64,000 nucleotides of DNA from Clostridia bacterium (GCA_017541105.1 JAFXZS010000010.1:124001-188000); one strand, 5' to 3'. Shown: positions 42,206-50,439, counted from the stretch's first letter. Numbers and translations: made by a program. Notes: generated by a model from the letters alone, not told the origin.

Positions 42206-43099
42206 ATGATCACAATCCAGGGATTCGCAAAGCTCTGCGGATGCAACACTCAGACGCTCCGGTACTATGACCGCATCGGCCTGCTGGCGCCGGCAAAGGT
42301 CGATGAATGGACCGGGTACAGGTATTATGAAGAAGAACAGGCGCTGCTGTTTGTAAAGATCAAAAACCTGCAGCAGGCTGATTTCTCCATTGAGGAGATC
42401 AAGGTGCTTCTTCCGGGAGATGACGATCTCCTGGCAGCGGCGTTTGAGCGAAAAATCCGGGAACAGCAGCAGAAACTGGAACGAATCCGGGAAATACAAA
42501 GATCATATCTCAAAGAAAAGATGGATATGCAGAAACTGGTCAGCACGCTCATCGGGTTTGTGGAAGGGCAGCTGAATAACCCGGCTCTCTGGGAAGAATT
42601 CGGCATCAGTATGGACCGAAAGGCAGAGATTACAGCAAAGGCTCACGCGGTGTTGGCGAACATAATGGCAGAAAACAGGGAAACCCTGGAGACCATAACC
42701 CTGACAATGGATGATCAGGCGGTAACCGGAGTTGAAAATGTGATCCGGGCTGTTCAGGACGGCAACCTGGTTTCAGCTGACAGAATCCTTGTCAACCCTG
42801 ACGGGACAGAAGAACCCAAAGGAGTCCCGGAAGACGCGGTTGTCGTCTACGAGCGCCACGGATGGTCCCATATCTCAGAATGGATCAGGGAAATGCCCAT
42901 CCCGAAAGAAAAGGGTGAGCGTTACTGCGTATTTGAACTGACGCCCGAAAGTGCATCCAATCTCATCGGCCTTCCCACGATGATGCTGGTCATGATGGCT
43001 GCTGAAATGGACGAACTCAGAGGGGGTGTAACGTGCCATACCACACCCAGTAAAGACGAACAGAATCACTTTACGCTGCTGTTCAAAGAGTATTTGTGA
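42206..43099 (+). CDS. MerR-family regulator with GyrI-like effector domain
   Basis: Regulator of 297 residues. The N-terminal MerR HTH (MITIQGFAKLCGCNTQTLRY, then YDRIGLLAPAKVDEWTGYRY) is followed by a coiled coil (residues 75-115) and a C-terminal region of GyrI/BmrR effector type (VVVYERHGWSHISEWIREMP). It should bind a small hydrophobic ligand. GAGGAGG precedes the ATG. Likely targets are its own promoter and, less surely, neighbouring genes. Confidence 0.9.
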   Translation: MITIQGFAKLCGCNTQTLRYYDRIGLLAPAKVDEWTGYRYYEEEQALLFVKIKNLQQADFSIEEIKVLLPGDDDLLAAAFERKIREQQQKLERIREIQRSYLKEKMDMQKLVSTLIGFVEGQLNNPALWEEFGISMDRKAEITAKAHAVLANIMAENRETLETITLTMDDQAVTGVENVIRAVQDGNLVSADRILVNPDGTEEPKGVPEDAVVVYERHGWSHISEWIREMPIPKEKGERYCVFELTPESASNLIGLPTMMLVMMAAEMDELRGGVTCHTTPSKDEQNHFTLLFKEYL

Positions 43100-43208
43100 G
43101 CTGAACAGCCAGGCCTGCCAGCGCGCAGACCGCCAGCGCAAGGGCTTCCCCGATGAAAAAGCCTTTGATGTGGAATCCGTAATCATATGTCTCCGTTCTT
43201 CAGATTTC

Positions 43209-43320
43209 CGCCGCCGGCATTCTTCTGCTGATGAATGCCGGCAGCGATAATTTTCTGCCAAAGAGCCGGAAGATATGTTATTATTGAGATCGGAAGTCAG
43301 TGTGGTTTACCAGAATATAC
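43209..43320 (+). repeat. dispersed repeat copy R3
   Basis: It has the same layout as R2: GCCGGCAT/ATGCCGGC hairpin with a 14-nt loop, GATAATTTTCTGCCAAAGAG, CCGGAAGATATGTTATTATT and AGTCAGTGTGGTTTACCAGA. It lies 30 bases before the flavodoxin-fold gene at 43351 and probably drives it. Confidence 0.75.
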
Positions 43321-43350
43321 AGCGGCTTACAAGCATAAGGAGGGATTTTC

Positions 43351-43968
43351 GTGAAAGTTTTGCTGATCAACGGCAGCCCGGACGGAAAAGGCTGCATCCA
43401 CACCGCGCTGGCCCTGGCGGCGGAAGTGCTGAACAAAGAGGGCATCGAAACCGAGGAAATCCATGTGGGCAACAAGGATATCCGGGGCTGCATCGCCTGC
43501 CGCCGGTGCCATGAAACCGGAAGGTGCGTGTTCAACGATCTGGTAAACGAAACGGCTCCGAAGCTCGCGGAAGCGGACGGGATCATCATCGGTTCCCCGG
43601 TCTATTACAGCATGCCCAACGGAACGGTGCTTTCCTTTATGCAGCGGCTGTTCTACAGCTGCGGCTGCGATCTGCATATGAAGGTCGGCGCTTCCGTGGT
43701 CTCCTGCAGGCGGGGCGGCAACAGCGCCACCTTTGAGATTATGAACCAGTTCTTCGGGATCAACGGAATGCCTACCGTGCCCAGCACCTACTGGAATGAC
43801 GTGCATGGTTATAAAGGGGAAGATGTCCTGGAAGACCTGGAAGGCTGTGAAACCATCCGGAACATGGCAGCCAATATGGCATTTATGATCAAATCCATCC
43901 GGGCCGGAAAGGAACAGTTCGGCAAACCGGATGTGAAGCATACCCAGTTCTTCAGCTTTATCAGGTAA
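43351..43968 (+). CDS. NADPH-dependent FMN reductase (flavodoxin fold)
   Basis: Protein of 205 residues from GTG 43351 after AAGGAGGG. The FMN phosphate loop is LLINGSPDGKGCIHTAL near 5-20. A CIACRRCHETGRC segment near 47 is typical of the iron-sulfur flavoprotein branch, followed by IIGSPVYYSMPNGTVLSFMQ (flavin contact). It is a probable quinone or flavin reductase. A single gene after repeat R3. Confidence 0.9.
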   Translation: MKVLLINGSPDGKGCIHTALALAAEVLNKEGIETEEIHVGNKDIRGCIACRRCHETGRCVFNDLVNETAPKLAEADGIIIGSPVYYSMPNGTVLSFMQRLFYSCGCDLHMKVGASVVSCRRGGNSATFEIMNQFFGINGMPTVPSTYWNDVHGYKGEDVLEDLEGCETIRNMAANMAFMIKSIRAGKEQFGKPDVKHTQFFSFIR

Positions 43969-44061
43969 ACCGCAGTACTCTTCTTTCTGCCTGGTCATGG
44001 TGAGAACCTGAAATATGAAAAAAACATGAAGCGCTGGTAAGTCTGTAGATGAGGTAAAACA

Positions 44062-44790
44062 GTGGATAATGTATTTGAACAGGTGGAGAAGAATATAGAC
44101 AACCTGGTCCTTGGCAACGCGGACTGGACAGTACCCGCCTCGAAGGAAGAACTGGAGGCGGCCCGAAAGGGAGAACTTCATCTCCGTTTCTGGAACGGGG
44201 AAGTGCCGGGGGAATGGCTGAAGGATATCAAAGGGAAAAGGGTGCTGTGCCTGGCGGGTGCCGGCGGGCTGCAGGCACCGTTGTTTGCCTGCGCCGGGGC
44301 GAAGGTGACGGTGATTGATCTCTCGGGCAGGATGCTGGAAAAGGACCGGGAAATCGCGCAGAGGGAAAAGCTGGATATTGAGATCGTGAAAGGAAACATG
44401 TGCGACCTGTCCCGGTTTGCGGATGAGTCCTTCGACCTGATCTTCAATCCGCCGTCCCTGATGTATATCCCGGACGTCAGCGTGGTATTCCGGGAATGCT
44501 CCCGGGTGCTGGCGAAAGGCGGAGAACTGATGATCATGGCGCCTGCTCCCATCAACTATATGTGTGACTGGATGGAGGATGAGCAGGGCGGCTGTTACAA
44601 GACGGTTCACCGGGTTCCCTGCTGTACCCGGGAGTACGATGATTCCGAATGGATTGAGTATGGGCATACCATGGAAGAATACCTGGGCGGAATGATCAGA
44701 TGCGGCTTTGTGTTGAACGGATATATGGAATGCCAGGGAGAGGACATCACAGAACTCAACTTCCTGGTCAGGGCAGTGAAACCGGAATAA
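44062..44790 (+). CDS. class I SAM-dependent methyltransferase
   Basis: Protein of 242 residues from GTG 44062 with GATGAGG upstream. Motif I VLCLAGAGGLQAPLFACAGA near 61 is unusual in having Ala in place of Asp or Glu at the first acidic position. VTVIDLSGRMLEKDREIAQ and ESFDLIFNPPSLMYIPDV follow, and LAKGGELMIMAP. The substrate is unknown. The enzyme belongs to the group of ubiE-like methyltransferases of gut Firmicutes. Confidence 0.85.
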   Translation: MDNVFEQVEKNIDNLVLGNADWTVPASKEELEAARKGELHLRFWNGEVPGEWLKDIKGKRVLCLAGAGGLQAPLFACAGAKVTVIDLSGRMLEKDREIAQREKLDIEIVKGNMCDLSRFADESFDLIFNPPSLMYIPDVSVVFRECSRVLAKGGELMIMAPAPINYMCDWMEDEQGGCYKTVHRVPCCTREYDDSEWIEYGHTMEEYLGGMIRCGFVLNGYMECQGEDITELNFLVRAVKPE

Positions 44791-44795
44791 GCGGA

Positions 44796-44880
44796 GGCAG
44801 GCGGAATTTTCCGCAAAAAAAACCGGAGAATATGTTAAACTTGAGGCCGGAAGCCGGCAAGGGCTTGCCAAATATGAGAT
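44796..44880 (+). repeat. dispersed repeat copy R4
   Basis: A shorter copy: GGAATTTTCCGCAAAAAAAA, CCGGAGAATATGTTAAACTT and GGAAGCCGGCAAGGGCTTGC. It lies about 20 bases before the ribosome site of the DUF3795-MBL gene and overlaps its presumptive promoter. Confidence 0.6.
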
Positions 44881-44901
44881 TCACGGCTATGGAGGTATAG
44901 A

Positions 44902-46008
44902 ATGAAAGGAACCATGATTTCCGCTGAAATGATCGCTCCATGCGGTCTGAACTGCTCCCTTTGCAAACGCGCCCTTGCTGAAGCAAACCCATGTCCAGGA
45001 TGCCATGGCCCAAATGAAAACAAACCAGAATTCTGCGCGGAAAGATGCGGAATCATTCTGTGCCGGAAACGCATTGAGCGGGGGTATAAGTATTGTGATG
45101 AATGCCCTGATTATCCATGCGCAGATGTAATGGAAAAGGAAACCCGTTATACTTCAAAGTACCCCCTGTACGAATCGCCAGGGAAAAATCTGAGGGACAT
45201 CCGGAAATTCGGCATGGAAAAGTTCCTGGAAGCCGAACAGAAACAATGGATATGTAAAGAATGCGGTCATATCATCTCTGTCCATACAGGCATCTGCAGC
45301 GGATGCGGCAAACAATATGGCGCTCAGATTATGCAGATCAATGAAGATACCTGGAGAATTGAGGATGGCACGGTTCGCTTTTTTCTTCTGAAGGGAACCG
45401 AAAAAGCGCTTTTGATCGATTCCGGTATGACGATTCGCCACGCCAGGGAAATAGCAGAAGCACTCACCGGCCTGCCCGTTTTTCTTCTGAATACCCATTC
45501 GGACAGAGACCATACCGGATGTAATGAACAGTTTGAATTCTTCTATATGCATCCGGCTGATGAAGCACATTACAGGAGTTCCGGAAAAGGCAACCGTCTG
45601 ATTCCTGTGAAAGATGGAGATGAAATGGATCTGGGAAACAGAAAGCTGCGAATCATTCATCTCCCAGGCCACACATCCGGAAGCATCGCGGTACTCGACA
45701 TCAGTCGCCGTGTTCTGATCAGCGGAGATCCTCTCCAGGAGCATGGCCACATCTTTATGTTCGGAGAGCACCGGAATATGAAGGATTATATCGAAAGCCT
45801 GGAAAAACTGGATAAGATGAAAGCGGATTTCGATGAAATCTGGCCTTCTCACGGGGATCTGCCAATATACCCCGATTGCATCCGGAAACATTGTGATGGA
45901 GCAAAGCAGATCCTGAACAAAGAAATCAAAGGTACGGAGAAAGAAGTTTTCGGTCAGAAGATCAAGGTATACCATATTGGGGAAACCGCTTTCCTTTACG
46001 ACAAATAA
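44902..46008 (+). CDS. fusion: DUF3795 Cys-rich domain + metallo-beta-lactamase fold
   Basis: Protein of 368 residues. Residues 8-75 form a Cys-rich DUF3795 domain (APCGLNCSLCKRALAEANPC, CHGPNENKP, YCDECPDYPCADVM). Residues 115-135 hold a zinc ribbon (CKECGHIISVHTGICSGCG). From near 142 a complete MBL domain begins (MQINEDTWRIEDGTVRFFLL), with LLNTHSDRDHTGCN near 194 (HSDRDH), HLPGHTSGSIAV and SGDPLQEHGH. The join has no internal ribosome site, so it is one fused polypeptide. The combination may be a recent fusion. Preceded by repeat R4. Confidence 0.8.
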   Translation: MKGTMISAEMIAPCGLNCSLCKRALAEANPCPGCHGPNENKPEFCAERCGIILCRKRIERGYKYCDECPDYPCADVMEKETRYTSKYPLYESPGKNLRDIRKFGMEKFLEAEQKQWICKECGHIISVHTGICSGCGKQYGAQIMQINEDTWRIEDGTVRFFLLKGTEKALLIDSGMTIRHAREIAEALTGLPVFLLNTHSDRDHTGCNEQFEFFYMHPADEAHYRSSGKGNRLIPVKDGDEMDLGNRKLRIIHLPGHTSGSIAVLDISRRVLISGDPLQEHGHIFMFGEHRNMKDYIESLEKLDKMKADFDEIWPSHGDLPIYPDCIRKHCDGAKQILNKEIKGTEKEVFGQKIKVYHIGETAFLYDK

Positions 46009-46239
46009 CAAGCAGTCGGATTCTTCGTCCGTTGACGAATGGACCGGGGTGTTGAGAATGATATCATCCGATCTCGGGAAATCCATGCCAATCTGCGGGT
46101 CGATCCGGCTTTCCTGTTTGGCTTCATGCACCTGATCCTCCGGCTGCAAATGCCCAATCAGCAGCCTTCAAGCCCTCGTCCTCCACGAACTTAAATTCAT
46201 ATTAGCATATCTCATCATCCTGAGATTTCTGCCTTCTCC

Positions 46240-48408
46240 TTATCCTTTCTCCGTCCAGAAGGTATATTGCCCGGGTTCCACAATCTTTTTTATGTTATCC
46301 AGCACCACCGTAGCCTGAACCGGTGTGGTCAGTTCATACCGAACACCGTCATTTTCGCAAGCCCAAAAAGCACTGATCGTTCCGTTCCGGGTTTCCAGCC
46401 TGGCATCAAGCCATCCCAGGCGTTCGTCGGGATGCGGATTGTAGATCACTTCCGTGAAACCCGGTTTGTTTTCTGCGTGCCGAATACCTGCCCCCTGCTC
46501 AAAGATCCAGTCCGCCACTGATCCGTAGGCGTAATGGTTGAACGAATTCATATCTGTGGACCAGAAAGAGCCGTCCTCCCTGATACCGTCCCAATGCTCC
46601 CATGCAGTGGTCGCGCCTTTTGTAACGGGGAACAGCCAGCCAGGGTATTCCCGTCTGAGCACCAGGCTCCAGGCCAGATCAGCGTGACCGTAATTGCTCA
46701 GTACGTGCAGAATGTAGGGCGTACCCACAAAGCCGGTACGGAGCCGGACACCGTCCTTTCTGATAATTTCAGCCAGCGCGTCTGCCGTTTTCTGTGGATC
46801 GTCCGAGAGGCTGAAATGCGCCGCCAGTACATGTTCGGTCTGGGTTTTATACTCCGGAAAAGCACAACGGAACGCTGTGATGATTCGCTTATACAGGCTT
46901 TCATAGGCGCTCACGTCTTCCCCAAGCAGCTTCCCGGCTTTTACCACCAGTTCTGTGGAACGGGCATAGAAGGCACTGGCGATAAAATCCTCCCGGGTGC
47001 TGCCCTTATAGCTTCCGGAAGGCGCGTCCAGGCCCAGCCAGTCACCGAAATGGAAATGATCGGTCCACAGGTTGGGGGTTTTCGTCACGGAGGTGATGTA
47101 ATTCACCCATTTCTTCATACTGTCAAACTGGTCCTTCAGTACAGAAAGATCACCATAGGTCTGGTATATTTGCCAGGGGCAGATTGTGGCGGCGTCACCC
47201 CATGCGGCGCTGCTGTCACCGTCGGGGATCACGTCCGGGATAATCTGTCCAACTTCACCGCTTGGCCGCTGGTCTGCCTTAAGGTCATGAAGCCATTTCC
47301 TGAAAAAACGCTCCACATCAAAGAAATAACTGGCAGTTTTGACGAACACCTGGGCGTCGCCCGTCCAGCCAAGCCGCTCGTCTCGCTGGGGGCAATCGGT
47401 GGGTACGTCCAGGAAATTACAGCGCTGTCCCCACAGAATATTGGAAAAAAGCCGGTTCAGCTCGGCATTGCCCGATTGCAGCCGGCCGGTGCGCTTCATA
47501 TCGGAATGCACGGCGATGGCGGTGAAATCCTCTGGCTTGGGATGATTCGGCCAGGAGAGCAGCTTAACATACCGAAAGCCGAAGAAAGTGAGGCGCGGAT
47601 GCCAGGTCTGCGTCCCTTCCCGGCAGGAATACTTCACCAGGGCTTTGGCGCTGCGGTAGTTGGCGTTGTAGAAATTTCCGTCCGCGTCCAGCATTTCTCC
47701 GTGGATAAAAGAGACGGAATCGCCTGCTTTGGCGTTCACCGTGAATTCCACATATCCGGTAACCTCCTGCCCGAAATCCACCACCGTCTCGCCTTTGGGT
47801 GTACGAAAAACACGCTTCGCCGTCACCCGTTCCGTTTCCCGTACAATTTCCCCCTCCTGAGGGATTAAAATATGTTTGGGCCAATCCAGCAGGGAAACGG
47901 GCTGCCAGTCTGACGGCCTGATTCCGGCGTCATAATGTTCCCCATCGTAGATTTCACTGAAGCGCACCGGACTTTCCGCCCATGACCAGCTTTCGTCCGT
48001 ACCGATCACTGTTTTTCTTCCGTCAGCATAATCAATTGTCAGGCGGGCAATCAGGCCGCAGGGCTGGTGATACCGCCGTTTCTTGTCTTCGGTATCCATC
48101 CAGCCGGGCATGGGTGAGCGAAACCAGCCCCGGCCCACGGTGACGTGCAAGGCATTTTCTGTTTGCAGCAAATCCGTCACATCGTAGGCCTGTACCTGCA
48201 AACGATGATCGTAACTGGTCCAGCCGGGAGCCAGGATATAATCCCCCACACGTTTGCCATTGATCTCCGCTTCATAGGTGCCCAAAGCGGTCATCTCCAA
48301 TGTTGCTTTTTCTATGCTCTTCTCCGTTTCAAACGCGCGGCGGAATACAGGGGCGATATCCCCGATGCTTCTGGAAATGGTGATCCACTGGCTGTTCCTG
48401 ATTTCCAT
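46240..48408 (-). CDS. alpha-L-rhamnosidase (GH78)
   Basis: Glycoside hydrolase of 722 residues that removes terminal rhamnose from plant glycans or glycosides. No signal peptide, so cytoplasmic. The N-terminal beta domains (YEAEINGKRVGDYILAPGWT) lead into the (alpha/alpha)6 barrel: FLDVPTDCPQRDERLGWTGD near 335 with the acid Glu, and TTAWEHWDGI near 605 with the second Glu. ATG 48408 follows GGAGG. It stands alone; no rhamnose catabolic or transport genes are close. Confidence 0.92.
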   Translation of the reverse strand: MEIRNSQWITISRSIGDIAPVFRRAFETEKSIEKATLEMTALGTYEAEINGKRVGDYILAPGWTSYDHRLQVQAYDVTDLLQTENALHVTVGRGWFRSPMPGWMDTEDKKRRYHQPCGLIARLTIDYADGRKTVIGTDESWSWAESPVRFSEIYDGEHYDAGIRPSDWQPVSLLDWPKHILIPQEGEIVRETERVTAKRVFRTPKGETVVDFGQEVTGYVEFTVNAKAGDSVSFIHGEMLDADGNFYNANYRSAKALVKYSCREGTQTWHPRLTFFGFRYVKLLSWPNHPKPEDFTAIAVHSDMKRTGRLQSGNAELNRLFSNILWGQRCNFLDVPTDCPQRDERLGWTGDAQVFVKTASYFFDVERFFRKWLHDLKADQRPSGEVGQIIPDVIPDGDSSAAWGDAATICPWQIYQTYGDLSVLKDQFDSMKKWVNYITSVTKTPNLWTDHFHFGDWLGLDAPSGSYKGSTREDFIASAFYARSTELVVKAGKLLGEDVSAYESLYKRIITAFRCAFPEYKTQTEHVLAAHFSLSDDPQKTADALAEIIRKDGVRLRTGFVGTPYILHVLSNYGHADLAWSLVLRREYPGWLFPVTKGATTAWEHWDGIREDGSFWSTDMNSFNHYAYGSVADWIFEQGAGIRHAENKPGFTEVIYNPHPDERLGWLDARLETRNGTISAFWACENDGVRYELTTPVQATVVLDNIKKIVEPGQYTFWTEKG

Positions 48409-48544
48409 ATCAAGTCGCCTCCTTGCTGTTTTCTCCAAAACGCAGAATATGGAATTAACAGTCGTTATTCAAGTTGGATTATAGCATTCATCATGAGAAA
48501 AAGGTAGAAAAAAGAGCACCGGACCGCTCAATAGATCGCGGGAA

Positions 48545-48645
48545 AATTCTTATGTTGATGAATGGCGGCAGAAAAAATTTCTGCCAAAGACCCAGATGAT
48601 ATGTTAACATTGAGGCTGGAATCCGGCAAGTTGGCTGCATTATAA
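48545..48645 (+). repeat. dispersed repeat copy R5
   Basis: TTATGTTGATGAATGGCGGC, AAATTTCTGCCAAAGACCCA, GATGATATGTTAACATTGAG and GGAATCCGGCAAGTTGG. Unlike R1-R4, no plus-strand gene follows: the next gene downstream (rtcB) is on the other strand. It is therefore an orphan copy. Confidence 0.6.
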
Positions 48646-48690
48646 CGTGCTTGGTTTCTGCTCAGAATTCTCACTTGCAAGCCAACAAAA

Positions 48691-48721
48691 CAAAAAGCTC
48701 TGCAGGTCAACCCCGCAGAGC
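48691..48721 (-). terminator. rtcB terminator
   Basis: Minus strand: GCTCTGC (plus 48715-48721) pairs with GCAGAGC (plus 48697-48703), followed by TTTTTGTTTTG. Confidence 0.8.
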
Positions 48722-48749
48722 GAAAAGCGCAACCCGGCAGTATAATACG

Positions 48750-49946
48750 TTACTTCTCCGCGGCCTTAAAGTTGTAGACCGGCTTAATGATCTCCACAAT
48801 GTCCACCGCTTCCCGGATGGCGTCAATGATGTCCTCCATCCGCTTGTAGGCCATCGGGGATTCGTCCAGGGTTTCCCGGTTGGCTGTGGTGGTATAGATT
48901 CCTTCCATGGCGGTCCTGTAATCCTCCAGGGAAAGCATTTCCATAGCCTTCTTCCGGGACATCACCCGGCCTGCGCCGTGAGGCGCGGAATAGTTCCATT
49001 CCTCGTTGCCGCGGCCGATGGCAATGATGCTGCCGTCCCGCATGTTGATGGGGATCAGCACCCGTTCACCGGCGTGTGCCGCGATGGCACCCTTCCGCAG
49101 GATCATCTCGTCCGTATCGATATAGTTATGAACCGTATGGAAGCTTTCCAGACCAATCATGCCGGTCTTCTCCAGGATCAGTGCCGCCATGATTTCCCGG
49201 TTCCGGACCGCAAACTCCTGGCAGATCTTCACATCATGCAGGTAGTCCTCCAGATGCTGCCCTTCCAGATGGCACAGGCCGTCCGGCGCGGTCTTGCGGT
49301 TCAGCCGCAGAGCATCCAGTTCCTTCTGGATTTCCGCCTGCCGGCCCTCCGCCTTCAGACGCGCGATCAGTTCCGGAGCGGACTCGGTATAATCCTCCTC
49401 GCCTTCAGCCATTTTTATGGCCAGCTTCTGATAATAATCGCATACCTGCTTGCCAAGGTTCCGGCTGCCGGAATGGATTACCAGCCAGAGGGTTCCGTCC
49501 TCGGACCGGTCGATCTCAATAAAATGATTCCCGCCGCCGAGGGTTCCCAGCGAATTCTGCAGCCGGGCCTCCCTTTGCAGCTTCCCGAAACACCGGAGCC
49601 GTTCCAGATCAAATGGTTCCCGGGGAGAATCCCAGACGTTCATGCCGCTGGGTATCCAGTGGCAGATTTCATCCACAAGGGCAAAGTCCGCCTCCCTGTT
49701 CCCCAGCTTTGTCGTATACATGCCGCAGCCGATATCCACGCCGACCACATTGGGAACAGCCTTGCCCCGGATGGTCATGGTGGTACCGATGGTGCAGCCC
49801 TTTCCGGCGTGTACGTCGGGCATGATCCGGACCCGGCAGCCCTCGGTGAATGCCTGGTCGCACATGGTCCGGATCTGCTCTTCCGCAGCCGGTTCTATTT
49901 CCTTTGCGTAGCTGATCGCTGTCGCAAACTTCCCCTTGATTTCCAT
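48750..49946 (-). CDS. rtcB: RtcB RNA-splicing ligase
   Basis: RNA ligase of 398 residues that joins 2',3'-cyclic phosphate and 5'-OH ends using GTP and Mn2+, for tRNA or rRNA repair. Family signature residues are intact: VGVDIGCGMY (Asp/Cys metal ligands near 72), LGTLGGGNHFIE near 140, HSGSRNLG, FHTVHNYID near 270 and YSAPHGAGRVMSR near 318, where the His is guanylylated. ATG 49946 follows GAGGAAAGG. Upstream are a remnant of the Ro-like gene, tRNA-Asn and a tRNA-mimic RNA, all on the same strand. No RtcA or RtcR is present. Confidence 0.95.
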   Translation of the reverse strand: MEIKGKFATAISYAKEIEPAAEEQIRTMCDQAFTEGCRVRIMPDVHAGKGCTIGTTMTIRGKAVPNVVGVDIGCGMYTTKLGNREADFALVDEICHWIPSGMNVWDSPREPFDLERLRCFGKLQREARLQNSLGTLGGGNHFIEIDRSEDGTLWLVIHSGSRNLGKQVCDYYQKLAIKMAEGEEDYTESAPELIARLKAEGRQAEIQKELDALRLNRKTAPDGLCHLEGQHLEDYLHDVKICQEFAVRNREIMAALILEKTGMIGLESFHTVHNYIDTDEMILRKGAIAAHAGERVLIPINMRDGSIIAIGRGNEEWNYSAPHGAGRVMSRKKAMEMLSLEDYRTAMEGIYTTTANRETLDESPMAYKRMEDIIDAIREAVDIVEIIKPVYNFKAAEK

Positions 49947-49967
49947 TTTCCTTTCCTCATTTCTCAC

Positions 49968-49985
49968 TTACGCGCAGATCGGCGC
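49968..49985 (-). pseudogene. 18-bp 3'-end remnant of the Ro-like gene
   Basis: These 18 bases are identical to the last 18 of the Ro-like gene (12075-12092) including its stop codon, and encode A-P-I-C-A-stop. The spacer between it and the rtcB start matches the spacer of the remnant at 16711-16728. It shows that a Ro-like gene once stood immediately before this rtcB. Confidence 0.75.
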
Positions 49986-50034
49986 CCAACCTTAGGATCC
50001 GTCAAACCCAGCGTATGCTGCTGGCATCCTGTCG

Positions 50035-50105
50035 CGCTCCGGGAAGGAATCGAACCTTCATCAGACGGTTAACAGCCGCTCGTTCTACCATTGAACTACC
50101 AGAGC
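50035..50105 (-). tRNA. tRNA-Asn (anticodon GTT)
   Basis: A 71-nt class I tRNA. Acceptor GCTCTGG pairs with CCGGAGC, with U8-A9, loop CTGTTAA, T stem GAAGG/CCTTC and discriminator G. The variable loop is only 4 nt and pair 27-43 is mismatched. CCA is not encoded. It lies between the tRNA-mimic RNA and rtcB, a position suggesting co-transcription with both. Confidence 0.9.
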
Positions 50106-50110
50106 ACATA

Positions 50111-50213
50111 GTGCAGAGAGGAGAAACAAGTCGCACTTCAGCTCTTTTGATTAACAGTCAAATGCTTAATTTGCTGTTCGCGCCTTTGGATCAACGGGTG
50201 ACCCTCTCTGCAC
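50111..50213 (-). ncRNA. tRNA-mimic (Y-RNA-like) RNA, rtcB locus
   Basis: A 103-nt structured RNA closed by a perfect 11-bp stem (50111-50121 with 50203-50213). It contains an Asn-like anticodon hairpin (50146-50162, 5-bp stem, loop CTGTTAA) and a weaker acceptor-like stem around AAGGCGC. Large parts match the RNA at 13631-13740 while the outer stems differ in sequence but not in placement, suggesting conserved structure. It is followed 6 bases later by tRNA-Asn and then rtcB. Confidence 0.65.
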
Positions 50214-50235
50214 CATGAAGATTATCAGGTTTTTT

Positions 50236-50267
50236 GTCTGTGATCATGGAAAAAAAATTGCGAACTC
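50236..50267 (-). promoter_or_regulatory. 32-bp conserved leader/promoter upstream of the tRNA mimic
   Basis: Matches 13748-13779 at 28 of 32 positions. Downstream in the minus direction is a GATAAT box (CCTGATAATCTTC), a likely -10 element, about 15 bases before the RNA. The similarity between loci ends exactly at 50267. Confidence 0.55.
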
Positions 50268-50274
50268 TTCATTT

Positions 50275-50439
50275 TCAGGCAGAATCGTACGGGTAATTCT
50301 CCAGTGTTGATTCAATGCGGGAACGGAATTCATTGATATCCGGTACATCGTATTCAAATGTGATTGCAGTTTTTCGCACATATGGTGTATAGATTGCCAG
50401 GATCTCTTCAGCATCCTTCACAGTTGCCAGTCTGATCAA
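50275..50439 (-). pseudogene. truncated GNAT acetyltransferase (N-terminal third)
   Basis: From TTG 50439 the minus strand reads LIRLATVKDAEEILAIYTPY, then VRKTAITFEYDVPDINEFRS, the start of a phosphinothricin-acetyltransferase-like GNAT. It stops after 54 codons at YPYDSA, before the acetyl-CoA site. The stop lies 8 bases from the edge of the conserved leader of the RNA-rtcB module, so the module has probably replaced the rest of the gene. Confidence 0.7.

Noticed and set aside
43083..43190. Minus-strand frame reading like the last helix of a membrane protein (GFFIGEALALAVCALAGLA)
   Set aside because: May be a remnant, but it overlaps the end of the MerR gene and is too short to assign.
46009..46239. 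Minus-strand frame (QPEDQVHEAKQESRIDPQIG and onward) in the gap before the rhamnosidase end
   Set aside because: Possibly a leftover of a regulator, but no start, ribosome site or family match can be named; nothing else is visible in this gap.
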